The notes: generated from the letters alone by a model not told the origin. 64,000 nucleotides of DNA from Proteromonas lacertae (GCA_002245135.1 NGBS01000886.1:1-64000), one strand, 5' to 3'; shown: positions 1 to 12,739, numbered from the stretch's first letter. Numbers and translations: made by a program.

Positions 1-3000
1 TTGATGTAAGCACTAAATGTGAATGGTTAGAAGGAGTAAGTAAATCTTATCCATATTATCACATTATTTCTTATATGTCACTGATTCATATTTCCAACAT
101 TATTTGAATTATTATTTACTTTATAATAATATAATAAATGACTATATTAATATTAAAGAAGAATAAATGGAAGATTATTGAAAATGTCCACCAAAATATT
201 TTCAGCCATTGATGATATGAAAGAATATGTAAAAAGAATAGTGATGATCCAAACTTATTAGCTTATTTTACAACCACAAATGGACAAAGAGATGTTCTTG
301 CTCCAATATTAAAGAAACATGATAAATTGCTCTTTAGTATTCATCCAAGTGAAGGAATGAGATGTTATGAAAATATTGTTCAAGTTGGAAGATTTCCTAA
401 TCATTATGCATTTGCTTCAATAGCAACTGTTTGGCAATTTTCGCAATCAAAGACATTAGCTATTGTTATGTGTGATAATCCATTTTGTCATGGTGTTGGA
501 GAATCAATAGCTATTACAGCTGATACAATGAGAGATTTAAAGACTTCTAGATATTATTTGAATTCTACTTATTCGTTTGATAATATAACTGATTCAATGA
601 AAGATATTATCACTGATAGGTTGATGATATTTACTGTGTTAGGAAGTGAAACTACTGATTTTATAGAAATGTTGAATGAAAAGAATATGAAATCTGATAA
701 ATTTACCGTTATTAGTTTAGATGTATTAATTGAATGGGTAGATCCAGAAATATGGGAAGGACATGCATTCTTTGTTTCATATACAAAAGATAGTCAAACG
801 AATAGTGAAAATGAAAATTTTATATCAGAATTTACTGAAAGATTTGGTGATAATGATGATCTTTTGAATGAACACACTTTAAACATTTATACTGCTTTAA
901 TGATTCTGAAAAATGCATTTGCAAAAGCAAAAGATGAAACTTTTGATGAACTAAAAAGGCAAATTAAAGGTTTAGTTTTGAATTTACCAGTTGGAGAAAT
1001 AAAAGTAAGAGATGATATGATTTGTTCTAATTCTTATGTGTTAGTAAAAATTCAAAATGGAGAATACTATAAATTGTTGAAAACCATAAACCCAATGACT
1101 TTGACTTCATTTTTAGCTTATGTATATATATTTTTTTTTTTATTTGTTATAGAGAAATGATGGAGATACTTCAACATGTGAATTAGAAGAAACTGCCTCT
1201 GAATTATTAAACATAAATTTAGTTATTAATAGTAATGAGGAATCAATTCTGTTTTTGTTGGATTTGTATTTAGCCAATTATAATGAAAGAGATTATAATA
1301 TTGTATATAGATATTTATTGTTTATATTGCTTATTTAGGTATTAACAAAATATTATTGATGATTTTTGATCCTGAAAATATAACAACAGTAGTAATAACC
1401 TCATGTTCATTAGAGAAACAAAAACAATTCTTAACAGAAAAACAAGATTTGCTATTAATATCAATAATTGATAAAAGTGGAGATATATGTGATAATAGAA
1501 TGTATATTTTTATTCATTATTGTAATGTCTATAGAATGGAATTAGGTTCATTTCCAAATCAAAAGATTATCCCTTATATTGCCTATATATTAACTCATTA
1601 CACAACAGATGTGATGTTAATTACAAGTGTCAGTACATCAGAGAATGAATTGACTATGATAAAAGATACAATTTCCAGTTTAGGTGGTTATCTTAAGAAA
1701 CATAAAGTTGTGAATGAATCTGATACTGATTCTTTAGAAGATTCAATAACTGATTTTGTTAGCTCATATAGATTATACATACCCAATGGCGGTGTATTTT
1801 TAAATTATTTAACAAACCAGAAAAGTTATGAATTATTCTTCATTAAATATCAAAAGATATTCGGTACTGTTTACACTAGTTTAGAAGATGCTCATAAAGA
1901 TTTCCCAATATTTAGTTGGAGTATATTCCCAGATGTTGATAAAGTAAGAAATGTAGGTCAGTATTCGTTAGCATCATGTTACACTGATAAAAATACAGCT
2001 ACGAAGATATATAATATGGGAATCAATATGTTTGGTGAATCATATTCAATACCAAAAGTAGAAACAAGAGCAATCATTGCCTATGAATTATTAGTTGATG
2101 AATATACTGATACTGTAGATTTTAGTAATTTAGGAATTTACAAATATTTAAGCAATCATTCATTAACTACTTCGTTTGGCATAACAACAATGTCAAAAAC
2201 TGATACAAGTATTCCATTTCCATTTGTTGTCTTACAAAAGAATAAAGATGGATCATCCAATGTAGTATCAAATGTTACGAATAATTGGGAAGCTGAAGTA
2301 TATAGAAATCATTTTAATAGAGAAGAGTATAAAATTTGTTCAAGGTTCAATGGCACTGGTAATGAAATCACTTATGATTCAATTAGATTCTACTTTTTAA
2401 TATCCTTTACAGGAACTTTTTCATTTCTTCATCAGCTTTGCTTCTTAGTTATTTAGCTGCAGTTGATTATGTAAATGATCATTATAATGGAATACACAAC
2501 AAAATGATTTTACCAGTAATTCAAAATACAGAATCTGATAATGATATAGCAAAAGAGTTCATTAGAAAAGCTGTGAACGATACAGGAAACAGAGTGGTAT
2601 TTGGATTATCAAATTCAAAAATGAGAAGATATGTATTAGATGATTTACATGATAATGAATTGTTATTATTTTTTCCATATGCATTTGAAGGATATGAATG
2701 TAGTGAGAATGTAATATATATGAGAAATCCATTTACTGAATATATAACAATAATTGCATATTTTTATTTATCTGAAAAATCATTTGATGATATAATAGTA
2801 TTATATTCAGACACTTTAAAAGATTATGAAAATGCATTGAATCTTCAATATTTTCTAAAAGAGAAAGGAATAATAGTAAAGAATTTGATAAGATTACCAA
2901 CTTCAAATTATAAAATGGATGTAGTGATGAATATCATTGTGAGTAATATGAAGTCAGGATTGATTGTATCATTGTTAGAAGGATCAGCAGGAAAAGATTT

Positions 3001-6000
3001 ATTATTACAAATGAAAGAGAGTAATTATGATTCTAATACATATACAGTCGTATCATTTAATACAAAACTTACTGAAATTGATGATAATAAATATTGGAGT
3101 TGTTTGATGGACATTATTTTGTAGAAACACTTCAAAAGTCACATTTTAAGAATCAAGAAGTCTATAATATAGCAAAAGAAAAATATACATTTATTGATAA
3201 AGAACCATCCTCTTCAGGTTTATTATCTGTGATAATTGCTGCTAAAGCCTTAAATTCTATAAATTTTACTGAAGATACAGGTGAAGAAGGATTTGTTCCA
3301 TATTCATTTGAAGAATTATTGAATGCTGTTCATAATGTTAATTTAAGTGATATAATTGATGATACAATAGTAACTACAAATAATCAGTTATCATTGATAA
3401 GTGATTTAGTAAAAGTTCATTATCATACAAACAACAACAGTCATACTGTAGAAACAATTACTCATTTGAATGAATTGAATTATATTAATCCTTATTCTAC
3501 AAAATATAATAATGATGGAAATTTGTATTATTGTGAATGGAAGGTTGATAATAAAACAATAAGAGGTGATAAAATACCAAGATATAGTAAGAAAATAGCC
3601 TTTTTATATTCAATTACTGGTGATAATAAAAAGTATGAATTAAATGCAGTGGATATTGTAATAGCTACAATTAAGAATTTGAATAAAAGAGATGCTTTAA
3701 AAGGTACTTATTTAGATTATACAGTTTATGATACATCAAATTCTAATAATCTTAAATCAATTGGTGAAGAATTGGCTAAAGATGAAGATGTGATAATGAT
3801 AATTGGTTGTTCAGATACAAATTGTAAGAATGTAATAAATAAAGAGCTAATATCTGGAAAATCTAAAAAAGTATTGTGGTATCCATCATTATTTGAAGGT
3901 CAAGAGTGTGATAGTAATACTTATTATACTGGATTAGTTCCAAGTTTATTTACAAAACCATTATCAACATTTATAGATCAAGTTGAATCTGATAAGAAAA
4001 TATATTTCTTAGGAACAAGTGATGAAACCAATGAAATGATTCATCAGATATTGATTAATAATTATGAAGGGTTGTATACAATAATTGGAAATGATTTTGT
4101 AGAATCTGGTAAAGGTACAACTTATAGTTATGCAGATGAAATAGTAGGTAAATACATTGAAAATGGATGTATAATTATCATAACATTAGATGATGTTACT
4201 GCGATTGATTATATCAATTACTTTGATAGTTTAGTAGCTGATAAGTATCAAAAATTATCACTGAATAATAACAAAAGATTTCATATTATTTCAATTCAAA
4301 GTGATAGAGATTTAGTTCCTTCTTTAACATTATCAGGAAGTGTTAATGTTTATTTGACTGGTTCATATTATGACGAAATAAATTCAGAATGTAAATTCAG
4401 AACTAATATAGATGATTATTATGGTAAAAGTATAAAAGGAAATGAATTAGCACATAGTTCATATTTGGCTATAGTATATTGGTCAAATGCTGTATCAAAA
4501 ATAGATGGTGATTATACAAACAATGAATTATTGTCAAACCAACTGTATAGAGCCAGTCTTAAAGCTTGTAGTGGTATTACAATGATGTTTACTGATAATC
4601 ATCTTTCATTACCATTCTTTGTTATGCAAATTCTTAAAGATGGTAATAATTATGTTTTATCAAATGTATATGGTCAAACAAGAATACTTGAACCATTGGC
4701 ATATAGTTGGGATATACCTGAAACAAATGGTTTAGTGTGCGATTTTACTGATTCATCTGTTGGTTCTGGTAATGTAGTTCCAACTATTACAGTAGCTGTT
4801 GCTTTATCAGTATCTGGTAGATTAAGAGATACAGATAAATATGTTATGAATGTATTTGAATTAGTTTTAGATGCTTTAAATACAAATGATGGATTATTGG
4901 GCAAAAGAGTTACAGTACAAAGCTATGATATTCAATCAAGTGATATTGTATGTTATGAATTATTATCAAATTATTTAAAGCAAGTGAAAGAAGGTGTAAT
5001 ATTTTCAACTGCAGCTGATGGTTGTATTAGTTCATTAAGTCCATTATTGATAGAGAAAGATATTCTTTTATTCCAAATTGGTTATACAGGTGGTGAAAAA
5101 TGCTATAAGAATGTGTTTTATATGTTAAAAGAGCCAAGTTTTGTAAGTAGAGTGATTGATTATCTGATTGAACCAACAAAACCAGAAACATTACATTATT
5201 GCGTTTTAACTGCAAATGGTGATGCAGGAGTTAAATATGGAAGTTATATTAATAGTTACATGAGTATTATTGGTGGAATAGTTGATTATTCATCAAGTGG
5301 ATTAGCATTATCTGAAGATGGTTCTGATACAACAATTTCCTCAGAACTTGAAGATATTGTGAAAGGATTAGTTACAGCAACTCCTACATATGGATGTTAT
5401 ATATTGTTTATAGCTGATTCTATTATACATGTTCAAGTTGATAAACTATTGGATAAATATACAAAGGATAGTAATAGTAGAGATAAATACACAATAATTT
5501 CATTGAATACTGCTTCAAATGCAGCATATAGAGGTGCAAAACCATTTTATTCAGTTGAAACATATTTTACTAATTTAGACAATCCAGAGAATGAAATAAT
5601 GAAAGAAGAAATATTATCTGTTACTAATTTTGTTACTGAAGTAATGTACACAGCTTATATATCTAGTAAGATATTTATATATGCTGCTGAAAGTGTAAAA
5701 AGTGTAAAAGGACAATTGGTGAGTAAAAAATTATATGAATTAAATTATAAATCTCCTAGTGGTGGAAGATTAACAATGGGAGATGATAATTATATAAATC
5801 AATATATGTTATTTGGTAAAATGATAGAGAATGATGATGAATATGGGTTTGAATTGATAATGAGTTCTACTACAGTTATAGAATCTCAAGCTTACAAGGA
5901 TTGGGTGAATGATGCAAAATATGTATGTAAATTAAGTGGTGATATAGCTTATGATAAATTTAGAGAATCATCAATAACAATTGGTATATTAACATCATTC

Positions 6001-9000
6001 AGTGGCAAATACAATACAACCGAAAGATCAATAACAAGAGGTATTATCCAAGCTGTAGATGAGATTAATAATAGTGGCGGAATAATAGGTAGGAAAATTA
6101 CAATGTTAATAAGAGATGCACAATCAGAGATAGAAAGATATGTTTATTACGCTGAAGAATTCTGTAGACTTTCTGAAGTAAGTGTAGTATTTGGTGGAGG
6201 TGGAAATTCATTAATTAGTAGTTCAGTATATGAGATTTTTGAAAATAATAAGAAATTATTCTTCTATAATGGTTTAACACCAACAGAATCATGTCCAAAA
6301 TATACGATGTCAACTCAAATTACTAGTGAACAATTAATGAAAAGTGCTTGGAAATATATATTACCTAATATGAATCATTTATATATTATTCAAGATGATG
6401 AACTATTTAGTTCTCAGTTTTCAAGAAGTATGTTGATATTGAGTGATACTATAAAATTACAAACACATGTTTATAATCTTAGTAGTTTAAATGATTCTTA
6501 TATTCCAGATGATTTTGATATTGAAAGTTTAGATAAAGATTCAGTTATATTTTTAAGTGTGATTAAAGAAAATAATGTTCAAGCGTTTAATTGGTTGTGT
6601 AAACAGAATATAAATATGACAAAAACATATGTTGTATCAATTTCTTTAGATAGATATTTAATGGAATATATCCCTGCAAAATGTCTAGCTGATAGTTATA
6701 TATTAACTGCCTTTATTAAAGAAATGGGTTTAGAAACATCTGATACAATGACATATAAATCTACAAGTAAATCATTTATTGAAGCGATGAATGATCGTTA
6801 TGGTGAAAACTCAATTATTACATCAGAAACTGAGAATGGATATATAAGTGTAACATTATGGTCAAATATAATTACATCTTATACAAAATCGTTTGATAAT
6901 GTCAAGATTAGAAGCGCTTTGTATGGTTACTCATCAGTAGGTCCATCAGGAACAATTGAAATGAGTACTGATGGTTTTGCCAATAGAATAATATATTTAG
7001 TGAAAGTGTCAAATGATCTTAGTTTATCTGTGGTTGATTATGCATCTCAGCCTGAAGCTGCTGATGCTTGGAATGATATATTCCCTGAGAATGAAGGATA
7101 TAAATGTGATTGGACAATTGAAACATCTTCATCATCATCAAGGTTATTAGATGAAGAAGATTACACAAGATATAGACCAAAATCACTAAAGTTAGTATTT
7201 TTCCATGATACAACAGGAACTAGAAGTGTAGAAGTAAACTCAATGTTAACGGAATATTCGCTAGTTCAAGAAATAAACACAAATGGAGGAATAAATGGTT
7301 ATTTATTAATCCCTGAATTCATATTTGGTAGTAGTTTAGATGAATTTAGTAATTTAACAAGTAGATATATTGATGATGATGAAGTGGTTTCTTTCTTTGG
7401 TTGTAGTAGTGATAGTTGTAAGATAAATGCCCAAAATACTGCTGATAAAACACATAAACAATGGGTTTCTTATTCACTAACACATGGTGATAGTTGTAAT
7501 GGAAATCATATGGAAAGTGGTTCAACATTGTCACAAAAGTTTCTGTCAGTAGAGTATTATTTACATGAAAATATACCTGATTTGAGTTGTTTGATATTTG
7601 TAGGAGATGATTCAAAATTAATGGATAATTATTTCGATGTAATATATTATTATGTTAGAGAACATTATAAAGACAATAAAAATACTATTATAAAATTAGT
7701 TATAAATTCTGATAGCATTAATTCTTCAATAGAAGAGGCAATAAAGTCAATTCAGAAAAAGAAAGATGAATACAATAGAGTAGCTGTTCTATACTTTTTA
7801 GAGGGAGAAATTAATAATAGATTCATATCACAATATATTGCTAATGATTTAAATAGTCGTGAAGTGTTAATTATTATAATGAATTATGTTGAAAATGATT
7901 ATACAAGTGAAACACTTTCTTCAATTTATGGATCTTATGTTGTTTCATCCTTTAGTAGTTCAATTACCACATCATTTGCACAATCATTTATAACTACATC
8001 TCAAGGTGCAATTGGTATAAATAAAGATATAAATGAAAGAATAGAAGCAATAAAAGACGCAATAATGTTGTGGGAAGAAATATATAATAAAGCTGTTGCA
8101 GATTCAAAACAAATAATACCACCACTTAGATATCTCCAACTATCAGCTGTTGGAACAGAAATAAAATCACCATCTGGTAGTGTAAAAGTGGAAGAATCAT
8201 TATATGTTTCAAGAAATTCTTATATATTTGAGATTAATAGAAATGCCAAGTTTATTCAAGTTTTCCCTGCAAGAGGATCAGAATATGTTTTTAATGCTGA
8301 GCCATATCCAGAAGGATTACCAGATGAATGCAAGTTTGGTAAAACACAATTATTCCATAAATATAATTCTGTTATTCTAGGAATCGCATATTTATTATTT
8401 GGTATTTCATTAACATTGAGTATAAGTAGTGTTGTATTTGTAAAGATTCATGAAAGACAAATAGTGATAAAAACGTTGGGAAGAGCACATAATTATAGTT
8501 TGGCAGTAGCTTTAATGATACTTTCATTTTCATCAATACCAATTTATCAATACCCATCATCATCAAATGGTATTTGTGTTTTAAGAGTAATTGTTTTGAG
8601 TATTGGTGCAAAAAGTGTAATATCTGTTATGTTAGCTACAGAATCAAAATTGTTTAAAAAGAGTCTAACAAAACAATCACATATAAAGAAAACTAAAATA
8701 TCAATTTTGAGAGTATTATCTTTTTGGGCTAGCTTTATGGTTCTTGAAGTTCTTGTTATACTATTATGGTTTTTAATTGATCCAAATGATTATATGACTG
8801 CATTTAACACATCTGAAAGTGATTATTTCAGTGATGTTTATGTAAGAGAATGTTCAATATCAACTCCATTCATTATAATTGAAATGATAAGTGACTTTTT
8901 GCCTGCTTTAGCATTATTAGTAATGACTAATGTCACTAGACATTTAAACAACACATTCCATGATACATTAGGATTAAATATTTCATCAGTTGTTGTAATT

Positions 9001-9339
9001 GTTTTAGGTGGTATAATGGTATTATTAGACTTTAATATCAATAATGATCCAGATTCAGTATTGTTATTAAGGTCAATGGGTATAAATTTAACTGCAATTA
9101 TTATTGTGTTATTACAATATGGAATAAAAGTTGTTAGTGTCTATTTTGATGAAGATGCTAAGAATGTAACATCAAGTGGATCAGCTGGTGTTACAGGAGG
9201 TAGTGCTTCAATAGGAGCAAGCGTTAAATCATCTTCGCTATCTTCTCATGGAACATTGAGTAGTATGATGTTTGTATCTAATAAGACAAAGACTTTTATT
9301 ACTCAAACTCAAATGAGTAAAATGAAACATATTCAATAA
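1..9339 (+). CDS. Class C (GABA-B-like) GPCR with at least seven tandem periplasmic-binding-protein domains; 5' partial, 5' third disrupted
   Basis: Predicted plasma-membrane chemoreceptor. The C-terminal part (about 8360-9140) shows seven hydrophobic segments typical of 7TM_3/GABA-B receptors, followed by a Ser-rich tail. Upstream is a series of type I periplasmic-binding folds closest in pattern to bacterial AmiC/UrtA (Peripla_BP_5/6): repeated S-x-(S/T)-G after the first strand, an 'N-x-x-G-G-I-x-G' loop (about 6065-6090), and repeated 'YP-x-x-x-E-G-x-E-C' hinge motifs (about 2670, 3880). Each unit ends with a Cys followed by E/D, W/F or similar (TGT/TGC codons at 18, 1177, 2337, 3532, 4738, 5926, 7105, 8329). 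One clear intron is 1122-1152. The frame is open without interruption from 3094 to 9339, but upstream it breaks near 18-300, 1303-1355, 2420-2437 and 3094-3115 in ways no GT-AG intron repairs while keeping the homologous residues. The true start lies upstream of the window or has been lost. No signal peptide is visible. Receptor class is confident; functional status is not. Confidence 0.8.
18..1176 (+). repeat. PBP-domain repeat unit 1 (degenerate N-lobe)
   Basis: The unit runs from the Cys at 18 to the Cys at 1177, a 1159-nt spacing that matches the later units, so it is a full repeat. Roughly the first 250 nt have stops in all three frames. From about 240 it reads well and includes a 'P-S-E-G-x-R-C' hinge near 345. 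An intron lies at 1122-1152 just before the closing Cys. Confidence 0.6.
1177..2336 (+). repeat. PBP-domain repeat unit 2 (frame break near 1303-1355)
   Basis: Repeat of 1160 nt, Cys to Cys. The first strand and helix are readable to about 1302. A GT-AG-looking segment (1303-1338) is followed by a reading frame that is off by two, so simple splicing does not rejoin the domain. The rest, from 1341, is open to the end of the unit. Confidence 0.6.
2337..3531 (+). repeat. PBP-domain repeat unit 3 (frame breaks near 2420 and 3100)
   Basis: Repeat of 1195 nt. Strand 1 with an F-T-G-T motif is in one frame up to about 2420 and the following helix is in another. There is no GT dinucleotide between 2400 and 2440, so an intron cannot account for the change. 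A second break near 3094-3115 separates the second lobe from a segment that aligns with the other units. Confidence 0.65.
3532..4737 (+). repeat. PBP-domain repeat unit 4
   Basis: Intact unit of 1206 nt within the long open frame. It contains the 'Y-P-S-L-F-E-G-Q-E-C' hinge motif near 3880-3910, which is close to the amide/urea-binding protein signature. Confidence 0.75.
4738..5925 (+). repeat. PBP-domain repeat unit 5
   Basis: Intact unit of 1188 nt. The first strand reads A-V-A-L-S-V-S-G near 4793-4816, the helix V-L-D-A-L-N and the loop G-L-L-G-K-R follow, then a G-G-E-K-C hinge near 5095. Confidence 0.75.
5926..7104 (+). repeat. PBP-domain repeat unit 6 (best-conserved)
   Basis: Intact unit of 1179 nt and the clearest match to bacterial Peripla_BP: I-G-I-L-T-S-F-S-G near 5980, then A-V-D-E-I-N-N-S-G-G-I-I-G-R-K near 6055-6095, as in branched-chain amino-acid, urea or amide binding proteins. 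Confidence 0.8.
7105..8328 (+). repeat. PBP-domain repeat unit 7 (membrane-proximal)
   Basis: Intact unit of 1224 nt immediately before the 7TM bundle. It keeps the Q-E-I-N-x-N-G-G-I-N-G loop near 7265-7300 and an H-G-D-S-C hinge near 7482. The closing segment D-E-C-K-F leads directly into the first membrane helix at about 8365. Confidence 0.75.
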
Positions 9340-9458
9340 CTAAATATTATCACTTTTTATTATTAAATAATCCTATTATTTTTTGAATGTGTTTTTATTC
9401 AGTTAATAATATTTTTGAGTTTAAAAGAAGAGTATGAAATTAATAATTAACAATTATA

Positions 9459-10248
9459 TTAATTAAATAAATGGTTAGGTGTTGGTAAATTATATTCTTC
9501 CATAATTGCATTGTTATTATTTTGAACAGTATTAATATTAGGAGGAATATAATACGTCTGTTGTTGTGGAATATAATAATACACTTGCTGAGGCTGTTGT
9601 TGTTGTTGCATTTGCTCAATATTACTACTTTTATCGTTTTTATTAAGTAGATTCTCATCAATATCAGTATTCTTTTTGTTAATATACTTTGTATATTTAT
9701 ATGATAAATATACTACTACTACTATAACGACCAACAAAAATATTACTGAAGCAGCAATTATTATTCCTGTTAAGTTGGTATTTGAAGAATCACTGTAGAA
9801 TGGAGTAGTTCTTTGCTGAATTTTACTAATTCTCTTACCACTTATAATTGCACAACCAAAATAGTTTGGATTAACATATAACATATAGAAATTATCAATA
9901 TAAATTCCATTACAATCTAAAAGGTATGAATCCTTGGTATTATTAAAATCTGTTTTAGTAATTTCTACATTTGACATTGTACATACAAGTTTACTGATCT
10001 TTTTCTTTAATTCATTACACTCGTCTTTATCTGGAAAATTAATTAAACCATAAACATTATATGCGCCATCCGACCGCTTCAAAATTTAAATTGTCTAATA
10101 TCATAAAACTAGAACCATGATCTTTATATTTCTCTTCTATAACTAAATAATATATATTAATCATACCATCATCATTTAATTTGTCGATTTCTTTATTTGG
10201 AGAGACAAATGATAAACACAGCAAGAAAGAAAAGAAAAAGAAATTCAT
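9459..10248 (-). CDS. Small single-pass membrane protein with Gln/Pro/Tyr-rich cytoplasmic tail
   Basis: Begins with an N-terminal signal peptide (M-N-F-F-F-F-S-F-L-L-C-L). A small extracellular domain of about 130 residues has four or so cysteines, including N-Y-F-G-C-A-I. A strong TM segment lies near 9690-9770, followed by a Q-rich tail with Y-Y-Y-I-P and Q-Q-Q-T-Y-Y-I-P-P repeats. A 24-nt intron (GTATGA...TTTAG) probably lies near 10146-10170. The reading frame changes near 10060-10082 without an obvious intron, because the frames on both sides align with the neighbouring paralogue; this could be a mutation, a sequence error or an unusual intron. It is divergent from that paralogue with only 35 nt between the two start codons. 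I do not recognise the family. Confidence 0.6.
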
Positions 10249-10283
10249 TTAAAAAATATATTCGTTTCAAAACAACAGAAACA
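10249..10283. promoter_or_regulatory. 35-nt bidirectional intergenic promoter with AAACGAATATA element
   Basis: The start codons of two divergent paralogues lie at 10248 (minus) and 10284 (plus). The interval contains ATATTCGTTTCAAAAC at 10257-10272. Read on the minus strand this is the same AAACGAATATATTTT element found upstream of other genes here. Confidence 0.5.
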
Positions 10284-11452
10284 ATGTCTTTAATAGCTTA
10301 TTTGATGTTAATATATTATTCATTCGGATATAAATCTAATCAAGTTCATAGTGTTAGTGTAAGAATGATAGAGAGTATAGATTATTAAGATTATTAATTC
10401 TTAAATAGATTTTAATTCATCACATACTATAAATAGAGGAAAAGACAGATACTGAAAGAAAATCTATATTCTAATTTTCGATATACGTTAGATCTTTCAG
10501 ATTTATATTTTCTCGTTTGATAAATCATCTTTATTAAAAGCATATGGTACTATATATCCAGTTCCTCAGAGTAATTATGAATCAGATACAAATATTAAAA
10601 CAATTTCTTGCATTGTTTCAAAAATCAGTATTTCTGCTGATGGATTTGGTGGAACAAATCCATTAACTTCATTTGACTGTAGCGGTACTATTATAAATGC
10701 TGAAGCAAAATTTGCATACCCAAATTATTTTTCTTGTGCTATTTTTGATAGTAATGATAATATGGTTTCTTTTGGTTCAATAAAAACAAATTATTATGAT
10801 AAAGACACAGATAATGATCATCATAATGGTGACAGTGATGATCATGGATGGTAGTGGAGGTAAATCGTTTGCTTCTGGTGGATATTATATAGTATTCATA
10901 GTAATAGCAATAATTATGTGCAGTATTGCTTGTTGTTGTTATAGACGATTTCATAAAAGGAATAAAGTGAATAGTGAAGTTCAAATGGCTTCTCAATCGA
11001 TAGTAGGACAGAATCAACAACAACAACCAATAGTAAATGCAATTCCTGTTCAACCTTATCAACCAAATGATGATAAGAATAATAATGGCAATGTTCCAGT
11101 TCAAGGAATTCCGTATAATCCACAACAACAACAGCCTTATTATCCTAATCCTAATGGTGAACAACCACAACCACAGATATTTTATCCAAATAGTCAACAA
11201 CCACAACAACCACAACAACCATATTATCCCAATCCCAATGATCTACAACAGCCACAAGTGATTTATTATTATATTCCATCAGCAGCTGTTGGAACAAGTG
11301 AACTACCAATAGGGGTTGATCCTCTGCCAATTGGAGTTCAAACTCCACCAATTTCATCTTCAAATTTAGTTCAGAATAATATTGATCCAAATAATTCATC
11401 GCATAATAATTATTATCTTCCTTCTTCACAAACAACTCCACCAATACAATAA
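10284..11452 (+). pseudogene. Broken paralogue of the 9459-10248 membrane protein
   Basis: Starts with a signal-like hydrophobic leader (M-S-L-I-A-Y-L-M-L-I-Y-Y). After a probable intron (about 10373-10406) the frame contains a TGA and a TAG before a readable extracellular segment that aligns with the paralogue (A-Y-G-T-I-Y-P; N-Y-F-S-C-A-I). A further frame change near 10840-10855 precedes the TM segment (about 10885-10945, ending in a C-C-C-Y cluster) and a long tail rich in Q-Q-P and Y-Y-P-N-P repeats, ending at 11452. The tail is intact and low in complexity. At least three disruptions make this more likely a pseudogene than a spliced gene, though some stops could sit in unrecognised introns. 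Confidence 0.55.
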
Positions 11453-11606
11453 CCTATTATTTAATATAAATTTGTTATTATTTTAATGTATTTCTTTTCT
11501 TTTGAAGTAATATTTTGTATTTTTTGTAAGCTACATAGGTGTATTAAATAAATTACAAAAATGGTAATAATGAATGTAAATTACCATATTAATGTAATTT
11601 TATGAA

Positions 11607-12739
11607 ATGGAAGATGAAGAAGGAATTGCTCAAGCAGCAAAGCTAATAAAAGAGTGTGATATACTTTTATTTATTACTGGAGCAGGTTGGTCCGCTGATT
11701 CAAAGCTGCCTGTGTATAAAGACGTTGCAAGTATAAATATGAAGTATGAGTTTATAGAAAATGAAATTTATGCGAATCAGAATATAACTTATTATGATTT
11801 ATGTAAAGAAGAAATGGTATTTCATATTTTTAATTATAGATTAGTATATAGATAAACCTGACCTATATTGGGGATTTTGGGGTAGTTGCTATGATGATTA
11901 TCACAATGCTATACTACATCATGGATATGATGTTTTGAAAGAGTGGAATGAAAATGTATTTCAAAAGAAAGATAAAATCAAAAAAGAATTAGGAAAACAT
12001 ATAACCAATATTTGGAAAGAAAAAATGAATAAGAATAGAAGACATTATGATAAATTATACTATCATTATAAAGAAGATTATGAATCTTTTTCATCTCCTT
12101 TATTTTTATTAACATCTAATGTTGATCATCATTTTTATAATTATGGATTTGATTCAAAGTTAATTTATGAAATACACGGTAACTGTGATTATATTCAATG
12201 TGGTAATGAAAAATGTACAAATATGAAACCGTGGTTAATACAACCACCAAATATTCGGTTTAATGTTCCAAAAGATACATTCATTATATAATGTAAATTA
12301 CAGTGAAGATAATAAAATATTATTTTGTCAAAAATGTGGTAATTTAGGTAGACCAAATGTAATGATGTTTGATGATACCACTTATTGTCATAATACAATT
12401 GCGTATAAAACATATAAGCTGTGGGAGTTAGGTGTGGAAGAATTGATGAAAAACAATGATAATATTTCTGTTGTTATATTAGAAATTGGTTGTGGAAATA
12501 GAGTTCCAACGTTAAGAATGGAGAGTGAAGATATAATGGAATCTATTTTATCAAAAGAAGATGGATTTCAACCACAATACACTGATGATGGAAGATCAAG
12601 AATAAAAACAATAAGAGTGAATTTAGAAGAATGTTATTGTGATGATAATTGTGTACATGGCAATTATTTGTGTATAAAAGACACAGCATTGCATTTTATG
12701 GAAAGAGTTGATTCATTACTCACAGATTGGAAGAAGTAG
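11607..12739 (+). CDS. Sir2-like NAD-dependent deacylase
   Basis: Sirtuin-family enzyme that would remove acyl groups from lysine using NAD+. Visible motifs in order: T-G-A-G-W-S-A-D-S (NAD-binding, near 11675-11700), L-P-V-Y-K-D in place of the usual D-F-R, Y-W-G-F-W-G, T-S-N-V-D-H-H (near 12114), the catalytic-type I-H-G (near 12172), two zinc-type cysteine pairs (C-G-N-E-K-C and C-Q-K-C-G, the latter near 12330), and R-P-N-V-M-M-F. An intron at 11803-11851 (GTAAAG...TATAG) restores D-L-Y-K-P-D-L-Y-W. A second frame change near 12258-12303 can be bridged by a 46-nt GTTTAA...ACAG intron, which would drop a few plausible residues. This is the divergent bacterial/protist SIR2-like branch, not a classical SIRT1-type protein. 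Confidence 0.75.

Noticed and set aside
8372-9041. Minus-strand open frames inside the 7TM region and other antisense frames
   Set aside because: They lie opposite a strongly supported coding frame and have no recognisable domain.
11790-11870. Sir2 gene as a pseudogene because of an in-frame TAA
   Set aside because: The intron 11803-11851 removes it and gives D-L-Y-K-P-D-L-Y-W-G-F-W, which matches the family.
1303-12300. Euplotes-like +1/+2 frameshifting at stop codons (several open frames end in TAA/TAG and resume one or two bases on)
   Set aside because: Near 3100 homology to the other repeats changes frame before the stop, not at it. The breaks in the Sir2 (first) and hexosaminidase genes are explained by GT-AG introns. 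No constant slip motif is shared.
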